A stretch of DNA of 64,000 bases from Bursaphelenchus xylophilus (GCA_904066235.2 CAJFCV020000003.1:10602001-10666000); one strand, 5' to 3'; counted from the stretch's first letter, positions 45,224-57,549 are shown. The notes: generated by a model from the letters alone, not told the origin. Translations and numbers: made by a program.

Positions 45224-46040
45224 CAAAATTTTGCTTGTTAACATAGCCACCATCTTTACGATAAATCGCCCTTTCCTTATATCGATAACATCTTTTGAAC
45301 CCTAAAACCATGTCGTACGATCTCTAACCGTCATCACCGCCGTTTGCCCGCTAATTCACCAGCAAAAATTCCAACGTTCCAGCCGCCTTTTTTCTAACGA
45401 ACTTTACTTTCCGGCTTCCTTAAAAAACAATTTTTTAACTGCGCATTTCCCAGTGCCCCCATTCAGAAAAAGAAGGCGAACGTGGGTGTTTTGTGTATAA
45501 TATTGACTCACCTTTTTTTCTCCCCTTTCCCTTTCCGCTGCCCGTGGCCATACTGGGGGCCCCGCCGCCGCCGCACGCATTGCGGCCGAAGGCAGAGCGG
45601 GCGAACGCCGGATTTGTATCAACAAGAGCATGCTAATGGCAACGAATGTAGTTTTTGTTTTTACATGTTTTCACAATGATGTCAAGAGGAATGTGAGGAC
45701 GTCAGCAAAGGGGGTGAGAGTGAGTGTCTGAGCGGGCTGTAAATCGCACATTACATCGGGTGGTGTGGAAAGTGGGGGATTGAAGTTTAAGACGGTTGAA
45801 GAATGGGGAAGGAAAGGAGACGAACATAACATCAACAAAAAAGAAATCCTACAGTAAAATCTATGTAAAACTAACTGCAGTTTAGCGAAGTCTATCTCTC
45901 TCCCTGTCTACAACAGACACTTTTTAAGATGCTAAGATTCAATGGTATGCCGAAATCGACAATAAAAAATATCTATTGAAAAAAAACGTTCTATGGCCAA
46001 AACTTTGGCTCATGCTTTGCAGGAACATCTGAGACACGAA
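45224..46040. other. stretch with a GC-rich island, possible gene start
   Basis: 45530-45620 is strongly GC-rich in an AT-rich setting. On the minus strand 45512-45551 reads ATG, then codons for ATGSGKGKGRKK, and then a GTGAGT donor, which would suit a short first exon. I cannot find a partner exon, so I do not call a gene. Confidence 0.3.
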
Positions 46041-46046
46041 ATATAC

Positions 46047-46188
46047 CAGTCTGTCGGGAAAATAATGAGGTCTCGTCGCGCCTAGAACTCGCCTACCACT
46101 TTATAATAACCAGTCGCAGCGGCAGATTTGGTGTTCGACTACACATTTTGCTGCAAAAAATCCACATTATTTTCCCGACAAACTGATA
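46047..46188. repeat. family A hairpin element, subfamily 2
   Basis: CAGTCTGTCGGGAAAATAAT at the left; ATTATTTTCCCGACAAACTG at the right. The core (CGTCGCGCCTAGAACTCGCC) is like those at 7004 and 9319. Confidence 0.8.
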
Positions 46189-46189
46189 C

Positions 46190-48385
46190 TGCACGATCTT
46201 TGCAGCAATGAGACTGAGGAAAACACTAACAACAGACGGAAAAAACATGTTTGTTTGGTCACATCTTTGCGGATTTAATAGGATGGAAGCTAAGGTGTAA
46301 TCCGAGTGATTACGTAGCTCTCGTGGATTTCCGTTGTCTAAAAATAGAGAAAAAAAAACAAAATTAAGGAATTTTTGAGCTGGAAAAATAAGTTTATCCA
46401 TGATTTTTCAGAACAGGAGGGTTGAAATCTCGAGCTTTAACTTTTCAAAACAACACTTCAAACAAAAAACGTTGAGGTTTTCAAAAAACAAAACAAAAAT
46501 TTGAAGATATTTTGCACCGTCATCACATCACAAGCACCGAAACCCCTTCCCAAACCGTTTCCCGCAAGCACCTCCAGGCCTTTCAGATTCCGCCGAAATT
46601 CCGCAAAAATATTTTTTGTCAACACACCCCTGTGTGTGTGTGTGTGGGGGGGTTTCCATGGACAGGCGTTCACGGGACAAACGAGAACGCCTCAGGGCTC
46701 AACACGAGAACGCTGCGGCCGGTCCCCGGCGCGCAGAAAAACGAGCGGTTTTTTTTCGGGTCCCGTGGCCACACGAACGTCGCAGGTTTCAAAAAAAAAG
46801 AATGAGAAAAGAAGGGGGGAATATTCGATATTCGGCCTCGGGATTTCCGGTCGACAATTCTTTTTTTGCGGCCCACACGACGGATAATGGAGGGAGCTGA
46901 GACGACGAAATGATGACAAAGACTTGAAAGATTTGCACCAATCCCCCCGAAAACAAGATTAGTCGGTGTGAACGGAGTGCGTCAAAGCGGCCTAAAGTCG
47001 TCCAGCCGGCGGCATTCGAAAAGCGGAAGTTGAAAATACAGTCAAAATTAGGCAGAATGAACTATAAGAGAGCAATAAATTTGTTCGTTATAAAAAGGTT
47101 TTTTGTGGTGGTTCATTTTGGTCTAAAATTGACCTTTGGGGCATCAAAAATTGTTTGTTATAGAAAGTTTTTGTTCTATGGAGGTTTTACTGTATAGGAT
47201 TAATATCTCGATTCCCCAAAAATCTATTTTTCACTAGCTTCTTATCGCAATATCACAAGTTATCGCTCGATTTACAAGAACTTCTAAAGGCCCAAAAATC
47301 CACAAATCCCCTCCGAACTTTTGCCTTCCCAAAATTCCGCAAGCCTCAATGGGCTGAAATGGATACTGGTGGAGTGAAGGAATACCCGAGCAGTTTTTTC
47401 CACACCTACTGTTTCCCGTTGCCACTCACATGAAAGAGGGAAAAAACGAAAAAGAAAAAAATAGCTGTTCGAGGGGATTCAAGGGCAGAAGTACAATTAA
47501 AAAAAATTTTTTTTTGACGATGTCTGTGTTTAAAATACGTTACAAACAACAGTTGAAGATCATGATCTTCTTCAGAGAAAAAATAAAACTAAAAATTTGA
47601 AAAAAAAAAATTGAAATTTTTTGAAAATTTCTAAAAAATTCGAGAAAAAACGAAAAATTCCCTTAGGGCAAACAGCTGAAATAACAAATTATATTGATTT
47701 TTCCTTCCTTTTTCCACTCTCAACGTCTTAATGACGATGCCCTTAGGTCCCAACCCAACCCTAATCGGGCCTCCCCCCCCACGCCCGAAGGTTGTGGAGA
47801 GCGAAACTAACCAGAAGAGTAAACAGAATTAAATTTCGAACGCCTTTTATTCAGCGAAAAAGCCCCCGAGAACGTTGAGAAAAATCAAAAAAAGAAAAAG
47901 AAAAAAGAACGTCCAGTAAAGAGCCCCAATCTGTCGCTCGACGTTCTTCGGTCTCCCTACAACATACTCAACAAATTTACCCACTCCTTCTCTCATGAAT
48001 TTCTCTGCTTCCTCCGAAAATTGCGTGACATTTCCGGAAAATTCGAAAATTTTCGAAAAAACTCTTGTTTTCTCTGCGCTCTCCGCGCTTGCGGCGCGCT
48101 GTCGCGGCGGAACGCTGTTCGGCCGTTCCCTTTTCGAGACGGACGTCCCTGCAGGGCTTCAGGCGCTATTTTTTTTGTTTTTTATTTTCTTTATTCTTCG
48201 GAATTGGAGAGCAAAAAAATAGTGGGGAAATGGGAGAGAGGGCAGAGAAAGGAAAGGAAAATATGGGAGATGGAATTGGAATTCGAATTATTCAAAATAT
48301 AAAGTGATAAAATGGAATGAAACGTCATCGTTTTTATGAAGAAACAAGTCGGAAAACAGGACTTGACAAAGGCCTTTTCAATTTA
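46190..48385. other. gene-free stretch with GC-rich islands
   Basis: GC-rich blocks at 46640-46780 and 48060-48150, a GT microsatellite followed by a G-run near 46630-46655, and a poly-C run near 47767. These may be promoter regions, but no exon is supported. Confidence 0.35.
47088..47197. repeat. family D element, partial
   Basis: TTTGTTCGTTATAAAAAGGT, TCATTTTGGTCTAAAATTGA and TATGGAGGTTTTACTGTA are family D blocks. Confidence 0.5.
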
Positions 48386-48387
48386 TA

Positions 48388-49110
48388 GGGGGAATTCTCG
48401 AAGTGTCACTCAATTTTTTTTGAATGCTGGCAAAAACTTGGATTGCTGATTTTCTAGCATACGTGAGACTTCTAGCTTGGGCTTTGCAGAAACAAACAGA
48501 GAATTTTTAGCCCAAAGTTCGGTCAAAATTTCTTAATTTGCAATTCTTTTGCGAGCTTATCCATGAAAAAATCCCACATCAGTCTTGTTTGAAGCGGAGA
48601 GTTCAAGGTTCCTTCAAAAAATTAATTTTTTCCGCAAGAAATTAGTTGCCATATAGCCAAGAAGCGTTTTTTTGTCTGGCTGCTCTCCACATTTGGCATA
48701 CTTTCAAAAACCACCGGGATTTTCTGGCCGGAATTTTTTTAAAAATCACCTGTTTTTGCGATTTTTGATCCGAAAGTTTATGACGCAACTACGAGGGCGT
48801 TGTATATTTTTTTTTAAAATTCAAGTTTTTCCACAGCAACAAAAAAAATTTGATATTCAAACGCAGCTTTCGTCTTGATGACTCTCCCTCTTTCCCGTGC
48901 TTTCACTCAAAAAGACCTTCGAATCTCCCGGCGGCCGCTTGAAATTGCGAGCTAAAACTTTCAGGGATTGATTAATAACCAATTCAGAATAAATTGGCAA
49001 ATTTCTTTGTAAATCTAAGCCCCTCAATATAAAAAATTCCCGGTTTATGCCAAACCTACCTCTTAGAACTCCTTCGAAAACACCCCTATTTTTTGGGTTT
49101 TTAAAATTCA
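48388..49110. repeat. family C repeat, long diverged copy
   Basis: Begins GGGGGAATTCTCGAAGTGTC, then AGCTTGGGCTTTGCAGAAAC, CTGCTCTCCACATTTGGCAT and GCTAAAACTTTCAGGGATTG. It is longer than the full family C copy, so it probably contains an extra insertion. Confidence 0.55.
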
Positions 49111-50170
49111 GAGCTACTTTCAAAAACCTCAACCAAAACACTCTCAGCCAGCTGCTGTTAGACTACAATACCGAACGCCGCAAGTTTCGAATGAAGGGAG
49201 TGAAGGACAGCGAGATTTTTTTTTCAAAATTCAAACAAACAGGCAGGTGTTCTGATACAAGTACGCCAAGGTTTAGATAACGGTCAAACAAAAGCCCTCG
49301 AGGTTTATTTTTTTGATTTTTTTGATAAACACATGATGAAACGGAGACGAAACTTTTGTAGAGTTACAATTTTTTGAGTGATTTTATGTAAAATGAAGGC
49401 TTCTTGGAGAAAATTTTTTTTCTAAATCTGATGCCAAAAATGAATTTTTTTTGATGACAAAAGGATCAAAAAATATACAAAAGTTTTAGTTGGTAGAATC
49501 AAGCCTTTGAACAACAACCTGCGAGAGGTCAAAAAATCAAAAATTTATTTGTTTTAGAAGGGCTTTGCTGTAGAGAGCGTATACTGTGTGCTAAAATTGA
49601 CTTTTAGGGCATCTGAAATTGTTGATTACGAACAGTTTTTGTTGTCGTTCGCTATATAAAGTCTTCTATAGCGAACATTTTATTGCAAAAAAAAAATTTT
49701 TTGATGACAAAAAAATTTTTGATGACATAATTTTTTTGCCTCTTAAAATTTTTTCCGAGGACTAAAAAATTGAGGCTTAAATTTTTATTTTTATTTCTCT
49801 TATTTCTGTTCACAACTTTCACCAAGAAATCACCCAAACCCTTTCAATTACAATTAAGACCCCAAGGAAGTTGTTTACAACCGGTTTAAACAGTCCGTTT
49901 TCTACAAAAGTTCCGAAAACTGCTTTTTTCGTTGTTTACTGTTTTCTCGGATTGACTTCCCAGCCCCGTTAATCAATTCTTCCCGATTAAATTTGGTCTC
50001 GGAATGGGCCGACTCATAGATTAGTCATATAATTTATAATTATTTTCATTGATTACATAGAACAAAGAGGAGAAAATATAAAGAAATAATTTAAAAAAAG
50101 GACAAATTTGGAAATTAATTAAAAAAAGATGATAAAAAAATTTCTAAAATGACGTCATCTATTTTTTTAT
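49111..50170. other. gene-free stretch
   Basis: AT-rich with poly-A and poly-T runs. Family D fragments at 49545-49680 (TCTATAGCGAACATTTTATT). No gene recognised. Confidence 0.4.
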
Positions 50171-50173
50171 TTC

Positions 50174-50634
50174 TAGTGGAAGTACTTGAAATGCGACGCT
50201 CAGATTTTGATGAAACTTGGCGCAAATTTAAAACAATGTCTTCTCAAATATATGTCAGAATCCTAGCTCGCGCTTTGCAGAAACAACCGAGATTTTTCTG
50301 GTCGAAAATTCGCGAAAATTTCTGACTTTTTGCCGAATTTCGGCACGAAAATTTTCATGCCTACTTCTCTCGTAAAGGGTAACGTTTCTACAAAAAATCA
50401 ATTTTTTCTGAACGAAACTGCCAAAGTTATGGCCAAAAAGCGTTTTTTTTCTGACCGCTCTCCACGTTTAGCGTACTCTCTCGGTGCTAAAGATTATTCA
50501 ATATCTCGGCGGCGCCTGCAAAGCGCGAGCTAAAACTTTTAGGAATTGATATTTTGTCCATCCCCGACACGTGTGCAAAATTTCAAGATAAATCAAAAAA
50601 CGAACGTCGAACTTGCGGCACTTCCCTTGTTACC
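50174..50634. mobile_element. family C foldback element, near-complete copy
   Basis: CTAGTGGAAGTACTTGAAAT and GCGACGCTCAGATTTT at the left face AACGTCGAACTTGCGGCACT and TCCCTTG at the right. Inside, TCCTAGCTCGCGCTTTGCAG on the left pairs imperfectly with CTGCAAAGCGCGAGCTAAAA on the right, so the whole element folds back on itself. Confidence 0.75.
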
Positions 50635-50639
50635 TATTT

Positions 50640-51785
50640 TCCCGATCTATCACATTATTATTTCTCTCTTTCCAACAATTTCCTCATCCATTTTCTACAT
50701 AACACTCAAATCCATTCAAAATAATGCGAACACGGGGATTCGGATTATCTTCTGGATGACGTCAACTGTTTTTGTCCGAACGTTTCCGCGGAAAAGCGGG
50801 GAAAAAGCAATTGTTACGGCCGCCTTTCACTTTCAGAGATAATTGGAAAAGCGATGAGGAAATAAATGAGTGTTGAAATTAGGCAATAAGCTATAAAATA
50901 GGAGGAAATGTTAGTAGTTTGGAGTGCATTGAGGAATTAACTTGTTTTGGGTACCGTAAATTTTTATTTTTTTAGTGAAAAATCAAAATTTTTTTTTTAT
51001 GTTTTTTGTTTTCTATCTACCGTTAACAATCTCTACAACAAAACCTGTCCATAACGGACAATTTCAGAAGCTACAGTAGCCAATTTTTGGCCAAAATGAA
51101 CGTCCACGTAACAAAATTCTTCTATAACAAGTAAATTTTCCGAACTACGACGATTCGTTGTAGAGAGGTTTGAGCGTATACTGTAATATTGGAGAATTAC
51201 CTGAAATCGTATTTTACCAAAAAGCTCAAGCTTTCAGACCCCCAAAAAACATCTAGAACACCCATAACTCCCGAATAAGCGTTCGGCTCCCAGCCCGAGC
51301 ACGAGTTGTTCGCCCAAATGCCAGAAGATTCCGAGGGCCTAGCTGTCGTCATCATTTCGAGAATACTGTTTTCATCCCCTCCCGTCCCCCCTTCCGCGTG
51401 TCCCCGCTCTAATATTTCGAAAACGGTTGGAAATCGCGGGAAAAAACAACCGGCCCCGGAGGCCGAAATCAGCTGATAGACGTTCGCTTTTTTCGCGAAG
51501 AGACAAATGGCGTCCAGCCTAAGGGTCAGATGGGGTCTTACAGAGCCCCTTTCCAGCCAGTTTTTTCTCCCCTCCTTTGCGTCGTGGAGAGTCTCGTGAG
51601 TTGGGGAAAAATTGGGGAGAAATGCGTTAAAACGGAGGAGTTCGAAATGGTCAGCTGACCGTCTTGTGCTATCAGATGCGAATCAGAGTCGTGTGGATTA
51701 TTTTTAGAAGATTGGGCTTATGGCTGATAACAGCGAGACAACCAAGAGTGTAAAACACTGAAACATAATTAAACGAAAAATCAGG
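50640..51785. other. gene-free stretch with unique GC-richer sequence
   Basis: 51270-51560 is GC-richer and not repetitive, perhaps regulatory. No splice-consistent exon found. Confidence 0.35.
51015..51183. repeat. family D element
   Basis: CAAAACCTGTCCATAACGGA near the left and CGTTGTAGAGAGGTTTGAGC at the right, with a central GGCCAAAATGAACGTCC block. Confidence 0.6.
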
Positions 51786-51789
51786 AGAA

Positions 51790-52700
51790 GTGCTCACATG
51801 TTGCAACGATTTTTTTGGATGAGTTTGGGACACATTTAGAGCAAAAGTCGGTCAAGAAAGGCATGGGCAGCTGAGGTATTCAGCGATTTTTGCCGCCAAA
51901 TGATAAGGTAGGATTTGGACTGAGAGAAAAACGGTTTCTGGCCACAGATTTGCTCATTTTTTGTTCAAAACGTTGAGTTTTTGTTGAAACTTTTAAGTCA
52001 GAGCTCGCAAAAATTGCTACAAAAATTTTCATGCGGCTCCTGAGTTAGTGAAATAATAATTTCTGAAAGTTTTAACCCCAGTCTTTGGCGGCAGCCATCT
52101 TTCCACGATCCTGTTTTAGAGAAAGCACAAAATTTTTCGGCTCGATGCTCACACATTTATCGAAAAAGTCTGTCAAGAAAGGCACTCATTGGCGTCGAGA
52201 AAGGAACAGTGCTAGAGACATTCAACGATATCTCCCGTCGAGAGATAACATGGGATTTGGTCAGAGAGAAAAACCGTTCCTGGCCAAAGTTTGTCCCATT
52301 GTTTGTAAAAAACATTGAGTTTTTTTTGTTGAAACGCTGATTTGACCGATTGAAACTTTGTTGAAAACAATCTGTTGAGAGAAAACAAAATTTTCAGCTG
52401 TTCGAAAAAGCAATAACATTGTGCTTAAGCATCTGATTGAGGGATTACTCATAAAATGGCTTTGTTTTCTGCTGATAAATGGATAGAAACAAAAAAATCT
52501 TTAGTCTTCGTGATCAGATTTCTTTTTTTTTTTTTAATTTTGAGTCATCATTGTGTGTAGGCCAACTATCAATTCATTCCTGCAACCTTGTCTTGCCGTT
52601 TGCAGTACCAGCTGAGATATTCAGCAGTACCAGCTGAGATATTCGAAGCCGAAAGATCACGAGCAATCTGATCAGGAAAGAAAAACGGTTTCTGCCCACG
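51790..52700. repeat. diverged family C-like repeats in tandem
   Basis: Two related units (about 51840-52010 and 52140-52340) share AAAGTCGGTCAAGAAAGGCA-like starts, a GAGAGAAAAACCGTT block and a TTTTGTTGAAAC tail. CAGTACCAGCTGAGATATTC is repeated directly near 52605 and 52626. Confidence 0.5.
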
Positions 52701-52978
52701 GCTCAACAGAACTTCGAATTTTAAAAGACAAATTCTTATTTGACTCATCAGTTTCAACTTCAACGAATTTTGAACCTTACACTCAAAATGAATTCTTTTC
52801 AAGTACAGCCGGACTTTGAACCTGAAAAAGAGGAAGGTTCAAGTTTCCCCGAACTTGCCCTTTATGTGCAATTTCTTAGTTGACCGAAAAAATTTTTAAA
52901 TTTATAAAAAAGCAAATCTGATTTTGTCTTGAAAACATCTTTTTCTTCTTGTATGCTGATGGATAAGTTTGTACACAT

Positions 52979-53017
52979 AAAGGTGGTCATACAGCTTATT
53001 TATATGACCACCTTTAC
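52979..53017. repeat. short hairpin
   Basis: AAAGGTGGTCATA pairs with TATGACCACCTTT across a 13 bp AT-rich loop, giving a near-perfect stem just past the long T-rich minus-strand region. Confidence 0.65.
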
Positions 53018-53218
53018 ATAAAAAAAGAAAGATGTATGGCAAAAATCCCAAAAAATACCCGTCTTTTAAGAAGTTAAAACTTGGGTTTGAGCTCGAAGAT
53101 TTTGAATGCCTGAATTTAAAGTTCATCTCCAAGAAGATCAAACTTGAACTTTTTTTTTTGTTGAAACGTTGCCCTGGCCAATTGGAAAAACGCTTTACGT
53201 TTTTATGCCCAGAGATAC

Positions 53219-53370
53219 TAGTCGCGACATAAAGTCTGTAGAATTTGCACCGTGAGCTTTTTTCGCCCGAGCCGCTACAACTTCCCGGTTTTGCACTAGC
53301 GACATGCACTTTTCGGCGATTGCCCCCGCGATGTCGGCGAAGAAAATTCTACGGACTTTATGGCGCGACT
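53219..53370. repeat. family E hairpin, copy 2
   Basis: AGTCGCGACATAAAGTCTGT at the left faces ACGGACTTTATGGCGCGACT at the right, the same ends as the copy at 14392. Confidence 0.75.
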
Positions 53371-53627
53371 TTAAAATGTCGTATTTTAAAAAGATGCTTT
53401 GACTGCAAAAACTTGGTTGTTTAATAATCATAGTTATGAAAATAACCATTAGACACTGCAGCGTATTTTACTCTTTACAATTCCAATAAAAAAAATAAAA
53501 TAGTTTATATATTGAATAAATAATGCAGTGTCAGTAAAAATCTCCCGTGTCTGTCGTTACAGTTATGCGAATTTCCTGCGGTAAACAAAAGTTCCTGAGA
53601 ATTGGTTTGAGGGTCAGGGAAATACAA

Positions 53628-56347
53628 TCAAAATACATAGAAAGTCAAAAACAATAATGTGATAAACAAGCTGAATGGTGCTACTGAGAGTGTTGAGCTG
53701 ACTTCTGAGAGCTTTTCGAGATTCACCGTGACATAAAAGGGCTCGCCAGTGCCGGCGGCGTTTCGAGGAGTGAATTCGAACATGTAGCGCTTCTCTTTGA
53801 AGAGTCCGCTGATCTTGTAGATGTTGGAACGTGCTGAAATTGAGGATAGTAGGCGTTGAGGTGTCTGTGAAAAGATTTGGGCTAACAAAATTGGAAACTC
53901 AGCCAATCAGAGGTGGACCGAGATTTTTAGATCAAAAGCCGGCAAAAATGCAACACTTTTTAGTAAGTTTCGGTAGCCTAATGTGTGTGAAAATCTAAAG
54001 AAATCTGAAAGTCGCGATTTGAGTGGGTCTTCTAAAGCACTCCTGCTTATTCAACTCGTATTTTAAAACCTATTAGAGAAGAAACACACCTTTCTTGACC
54101 ACAATCTCCGAAGCGGCATGATAATTTTGTCGAAGCCATTCCCTCGCCAAGTTATCGCCGGGTTTCTAAATTTCAAAAATTTTTTTATTTCTGATTAATA
54201 TTCTTACCAAATTTTGCGTTGACGTGGTATTTAGTCGTTCGATTGCATAGCGAATTGCATAATTGAGGACTGGAAGCTCGTTGTCTTCATCGTTTTCAAT
54301 TTCCCAAGTTGTTTCGCCGTCATCGAAGCCGAGGAAAGTGACTTTAGGCTGCATCGGAGGCTCTGGAAAGTGAAAGATGATTTTAGTAAGAAATAATGAT
54401 AAAAAACTAGTAATATATAGTAATCAAAATGAAAAAAAACAAGCTTTGTAAGTCCCTTACTAGCTGTCTCCAGCTGAATATCGATGTGACTGCTCAAGAT
54501 TGCATTATGAGCTACACATCTATACGTTCCCAGATCCTCATCTTGCACATCCACGATGCTCAAAACAGCGTAATTTTTGGATGGAAAACTGTCTACTCGG
54601 TATTCCGAGCTGGTTTGGAGAATGTGACCGGCTTTCATGAACTGGAAATTCACAACATCCGGAACCGAGCTCTCGACTTCACAACGGATTCGGGCGGTTT
54701 GCCCGGGAACCGCGTAGACGGTACTGTGCGTCGGCTTGAACTCGGGCTTTTCTGAAAATAGATTGGGAATAAAGAAGTTGTAAATCGAGTTTCCCGTGGT
54801 TCTGCTTCATGCTCATTTGTAAGACAATTCTTCTAAAAAAAATGTCTTTTTTAGGCTATGTTCGTGAGACAGAAATTTGCCAAAAAATTATAGTTTTTTA
54901 CAAAGTTTTTGCATCAAAAGTTTTATGTCTTTTTATACCGCAGACGGCAATGTTTCCACAAAAAATCAATTCTTTCAGTACGAAGCTGGAAAAAATATAA
55001 GCAAAAAGGGTTTTTCCCTCTTTCCGCTCTCCGCGTTTTGCGTATTCTCTCGGCCAAAAAGATCGTTGAACAGCTCGGCTGTTCATAAAAAAGAGCGAAA
55101 ACTTTCAGTAATCGATATGTGCCCTATGGGGCGCATATTGATTGAAAAGTTTATCTGGCAAATTTCCCAGAAGAGTGAAAAGTTTAAAAGTCTCTAATTT
55201 TAAGTCACTTACTCCAAACCTTGATCTTCACTGTTTTACTGAAGACTCTTGTCACCATATTTGGCATTGTCACATACGCGCTGCAAGTGACTTCTGCGTT
55301 TTGGTATTTGTCAGTCAACGCCGGAATAGTAAATTCATTGTTAGCTCTGACAAACTTTAGCTCCGATTTGCTCAGTATGACATCGTACTGGTCATAGGCT
55401 TCAATTCCGGCTTCAGGATTTGACTTTGTTCCACAGTCAATAGTCAAGGGCTCACCAACTTTTCCACCAAGTTCTGTGGCATTTGAGCTCCACACAACGG
55501 GTTCTGGAAGAATATTGTATTGAAGTAGAGACAAGGCTGGACTTACTGCTCACTCTGATGTTCACGTCAATCCTTTTCACTAGTTCCCCTCGGTCAAACA
55601 GCTGACAGTAGTAGGTTCCTTCGTCGTGAGGCTGAATTCGAGTGAAGATCAGAGTTCGGCGGACATTCCCGCTTTGCAACCGCATTGGGATTGTGAACCG
55701 ACTGAAAAGAGATATAATTATGTCGGGAAAATAATGAGCATTCTGTCGCATCAAAAATCGTACCGCCGCCAAAAAAAAGATAATTTTGTCGCGAAAAAAT
55801 TAAACTGCTTTTCACTTCATCGACACGATCGGCGCAGTTACATTGTGCTCATTATTTTCCCAACAGACTGGTACGCCGATGTCAGTCTTGTAAATTATAA
55901 AATGGCTTTGTAAATTCGTTGTCTTATCGTTAGAAGATTATGAAACGATAGAGAAAGTGCTCCAAGCCCGGTGCCCAGAATCAGATGAATCTTGGCAAAA
56001 ATTGGGATTATTTTTTAAGACGTGTTTGAGATTCCTAGCTCACGCTTCAAACTATCATACAAAGGTTTTTTTGCCAAAAGTTGGCGAAATCTGGTCGTTT
56101 TTGCACAAAAGGTTCTGCCTTACCTCATTGAAGCCGTGTCAATTTCATTATTGTCTACTGTTGTCCATTTGACATCATCTTCACTCTCCACCGGCTCGTC
56201 CGAAATACACTGGATTTTGAAGTTTTGTCCCTCAATAATATCGAAGAATCCTCCGCCACCCGGCTCGTTGTCCAGATGAATTGTCCCTGACTTGACTGTG
56301 TCTATGAGTATAGAGAGAAGAACTGTTAGCACCAGTGGTTTAGGCAT
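53628..56347 (-). CDS. GPI-anchored Ig-Ig-Ig-FnIII cell-surface protein, RIG-3-like
   Basis: Seven minus-strand exons in order: 56124-56347, 55547-55701, 55213-55503, 54461-54751, 54208-54362, 54090-54165, 53628-53833. All phases join (1398 nt, 465 residues). A signal peptide (MPKPLVLTVLLSILIDTVKS) starts the protein. Ig domain 1 has FKIQC ... DEGTYYC; domain 2 has LTIDC ... AEVTC; domain 3 has ARIRC ... DLGTYRC. Then comes an FnIII-like domain (PPMQPKVTFLG ... WLRQNYH ... YMFEFTPRNAAGTGEP). The tail is a Ser-rich spacer followed by a hydrophobic end (FSLFITLLFLTFYVF) with nothing after it, as in a GPI signal. Such proteins act at the neuronal surface in adhesion or as cell-surface modulators. 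The layout recalls C. elegans RIG-3, but NCAM-like proteins are also possible, so I give no symbol. Ig domains 2 and 3 each come from a single 291 nt exon. Repeats fill introns 1 and 3. Confidence 0.87.
54835..55180. repeat. family C repeat in Ig gene intron 3
   Basis: GGCAATGTTTCCACAAAAAA, CCGCTCTCCGCGTTTTGCGT and GAAAACTTTCAGTAATCGAT are family C blocks. They lie between the exons ending 54751 and starting 55213. Confidence 0.6.
55711..55872. repeat. family A hairpin element abutting a splice acceptor
   Basis: TTATGTCGGGAAAATAATGA at the left; TTATTTTCCCAACAGACTGG at the right. It lies in intron 1 of the Ig gene, and its left end is only 9 bp from exon 2, so it borders or supplies the acceptor region on the minus strand. 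Confidence 0.82.
55955..56060. repeat. family C terminal fragment in Ig gene intron 1
   Basis: AGTGCTCCAAGCCCGGTGCC, CAGATGAATCTTGGCAAAAA and ATTCCTAGCTCACGCTT match one end of family C. Confidence 0.5.
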
Positions 56348-57545
56348 CTGAAATTTAATTTAAAGTGTTTGGTAGAAGATTAGCGCTGAATGTAAAATAC
56401 GGTGTAGAAAAACGGATGACATAAAAGGCCAGAAAATTTACTTTTTAATCGCGGTTTATGAACATGGACACAAAATTTCCAGAAAATTTTTTTTGACCTT
56501 GTGCCAATAACAACAGCTTTATTTTGGCTTAAAATTGACAGATTTGGCCTTCGAAATTGTTTGTTATGGACTGGTATGTTACTACTGGTGCTTGCTTTAC
56601 AAAGCTCACAAGGGAAAACAAATCGTTTTACAGAATGTCCAGAGAAATTCGTCGGAAAGTTTTTGGCGATTTCTTGGCGCTCAGTCGAGATATTCAAAAA
56701 AAATTTTTGCAGTGTCAAAGAAGAAGTTGGGCAGTTTTTTGTCCCGGAAAATGTCTTTTGTCCGGCAACACGAAGGTGGTGTATTTGGTGGAGACTTTTG
56801 ATCGTTTTTTTGGTAACCACACCAATCTTTAACGCTTTTTTTATGAAGCTGGAACTTCCGGAAAGCCTTCAAATTTTTTTTACAGTAGATCAGAACGCCA
56901 GTAGCAGCGCTATGCGATCGCAAGCTCCCATATAAAAAAACCTGTCTATTATAACCAAAAATTTTGGAGCTCTCAAGAGTCAATTTCGGCCGAAATAAAC
57001 CTCCATACAACGAAGCCTTCCTATAAAATATAAATCTAAAGATTCAAAATTTCCCTAGACCTCTGAAATTTACGTACCTTTCCCCTCCCCCCACTCCCGG
57101 ATGTTGTTATGGTCACTAAATGCGATTCCTTTTCAACAAATCCGGTTAAAATGGCATCCGGTCAAAGACACTTGCTTATTTATTCATTAGCATGAGGGTT
57201 ACGCATTGTATCCTTTGCAACGGCCAACGAATTTACAATAGGGAAAAGGTGTATGGGAAACAAAAGAGGAGGGAAAGGGACAATAACAACATATGCTTTA
57301 GGAACAAATCTAATATAATTAGCATAGATTGTTTGCCTAGAGGAAAAAGGGTATATAGCTATCGGAGCAAGGATAATTTTGTAAAATACGAATTAAAATG
57401 TTTTCCTTTCTTCTAGTGGAAATACAGGGAAACATTTGTACTGCAACGTATAGCAGGATCCAAATATTGTAGTAAGATACAAAAAATTGCTTGTTATAGA
57501 AATGTTTTTTGCAGTAGAAAGGTTCATTTATACAAAAGAATTACC
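56348..57545. other. gene-free stretch upstream of the Ig gene
   Basis: Presumed promoter region of the Ig gene on its 3' side, with family D blocks at 56500-56600 and 56938-57020. The open frames over 56380-56935 share no known motif. Confidence 0.4.
56938..57020. repeat. family D element, partial
   Basis: AAACCTGTCTATTATAACCA and ACCTCCATACAACGAAGCCT. Confidence 0.5.
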
Positions 57546-57549
57546 CCAT

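Noticed and set aside
46629..46655. GT-repeat and G-run as a regulatory or Z-DNA element
   Set aside because: A plain microsatellite; nothing in the context supports a function.
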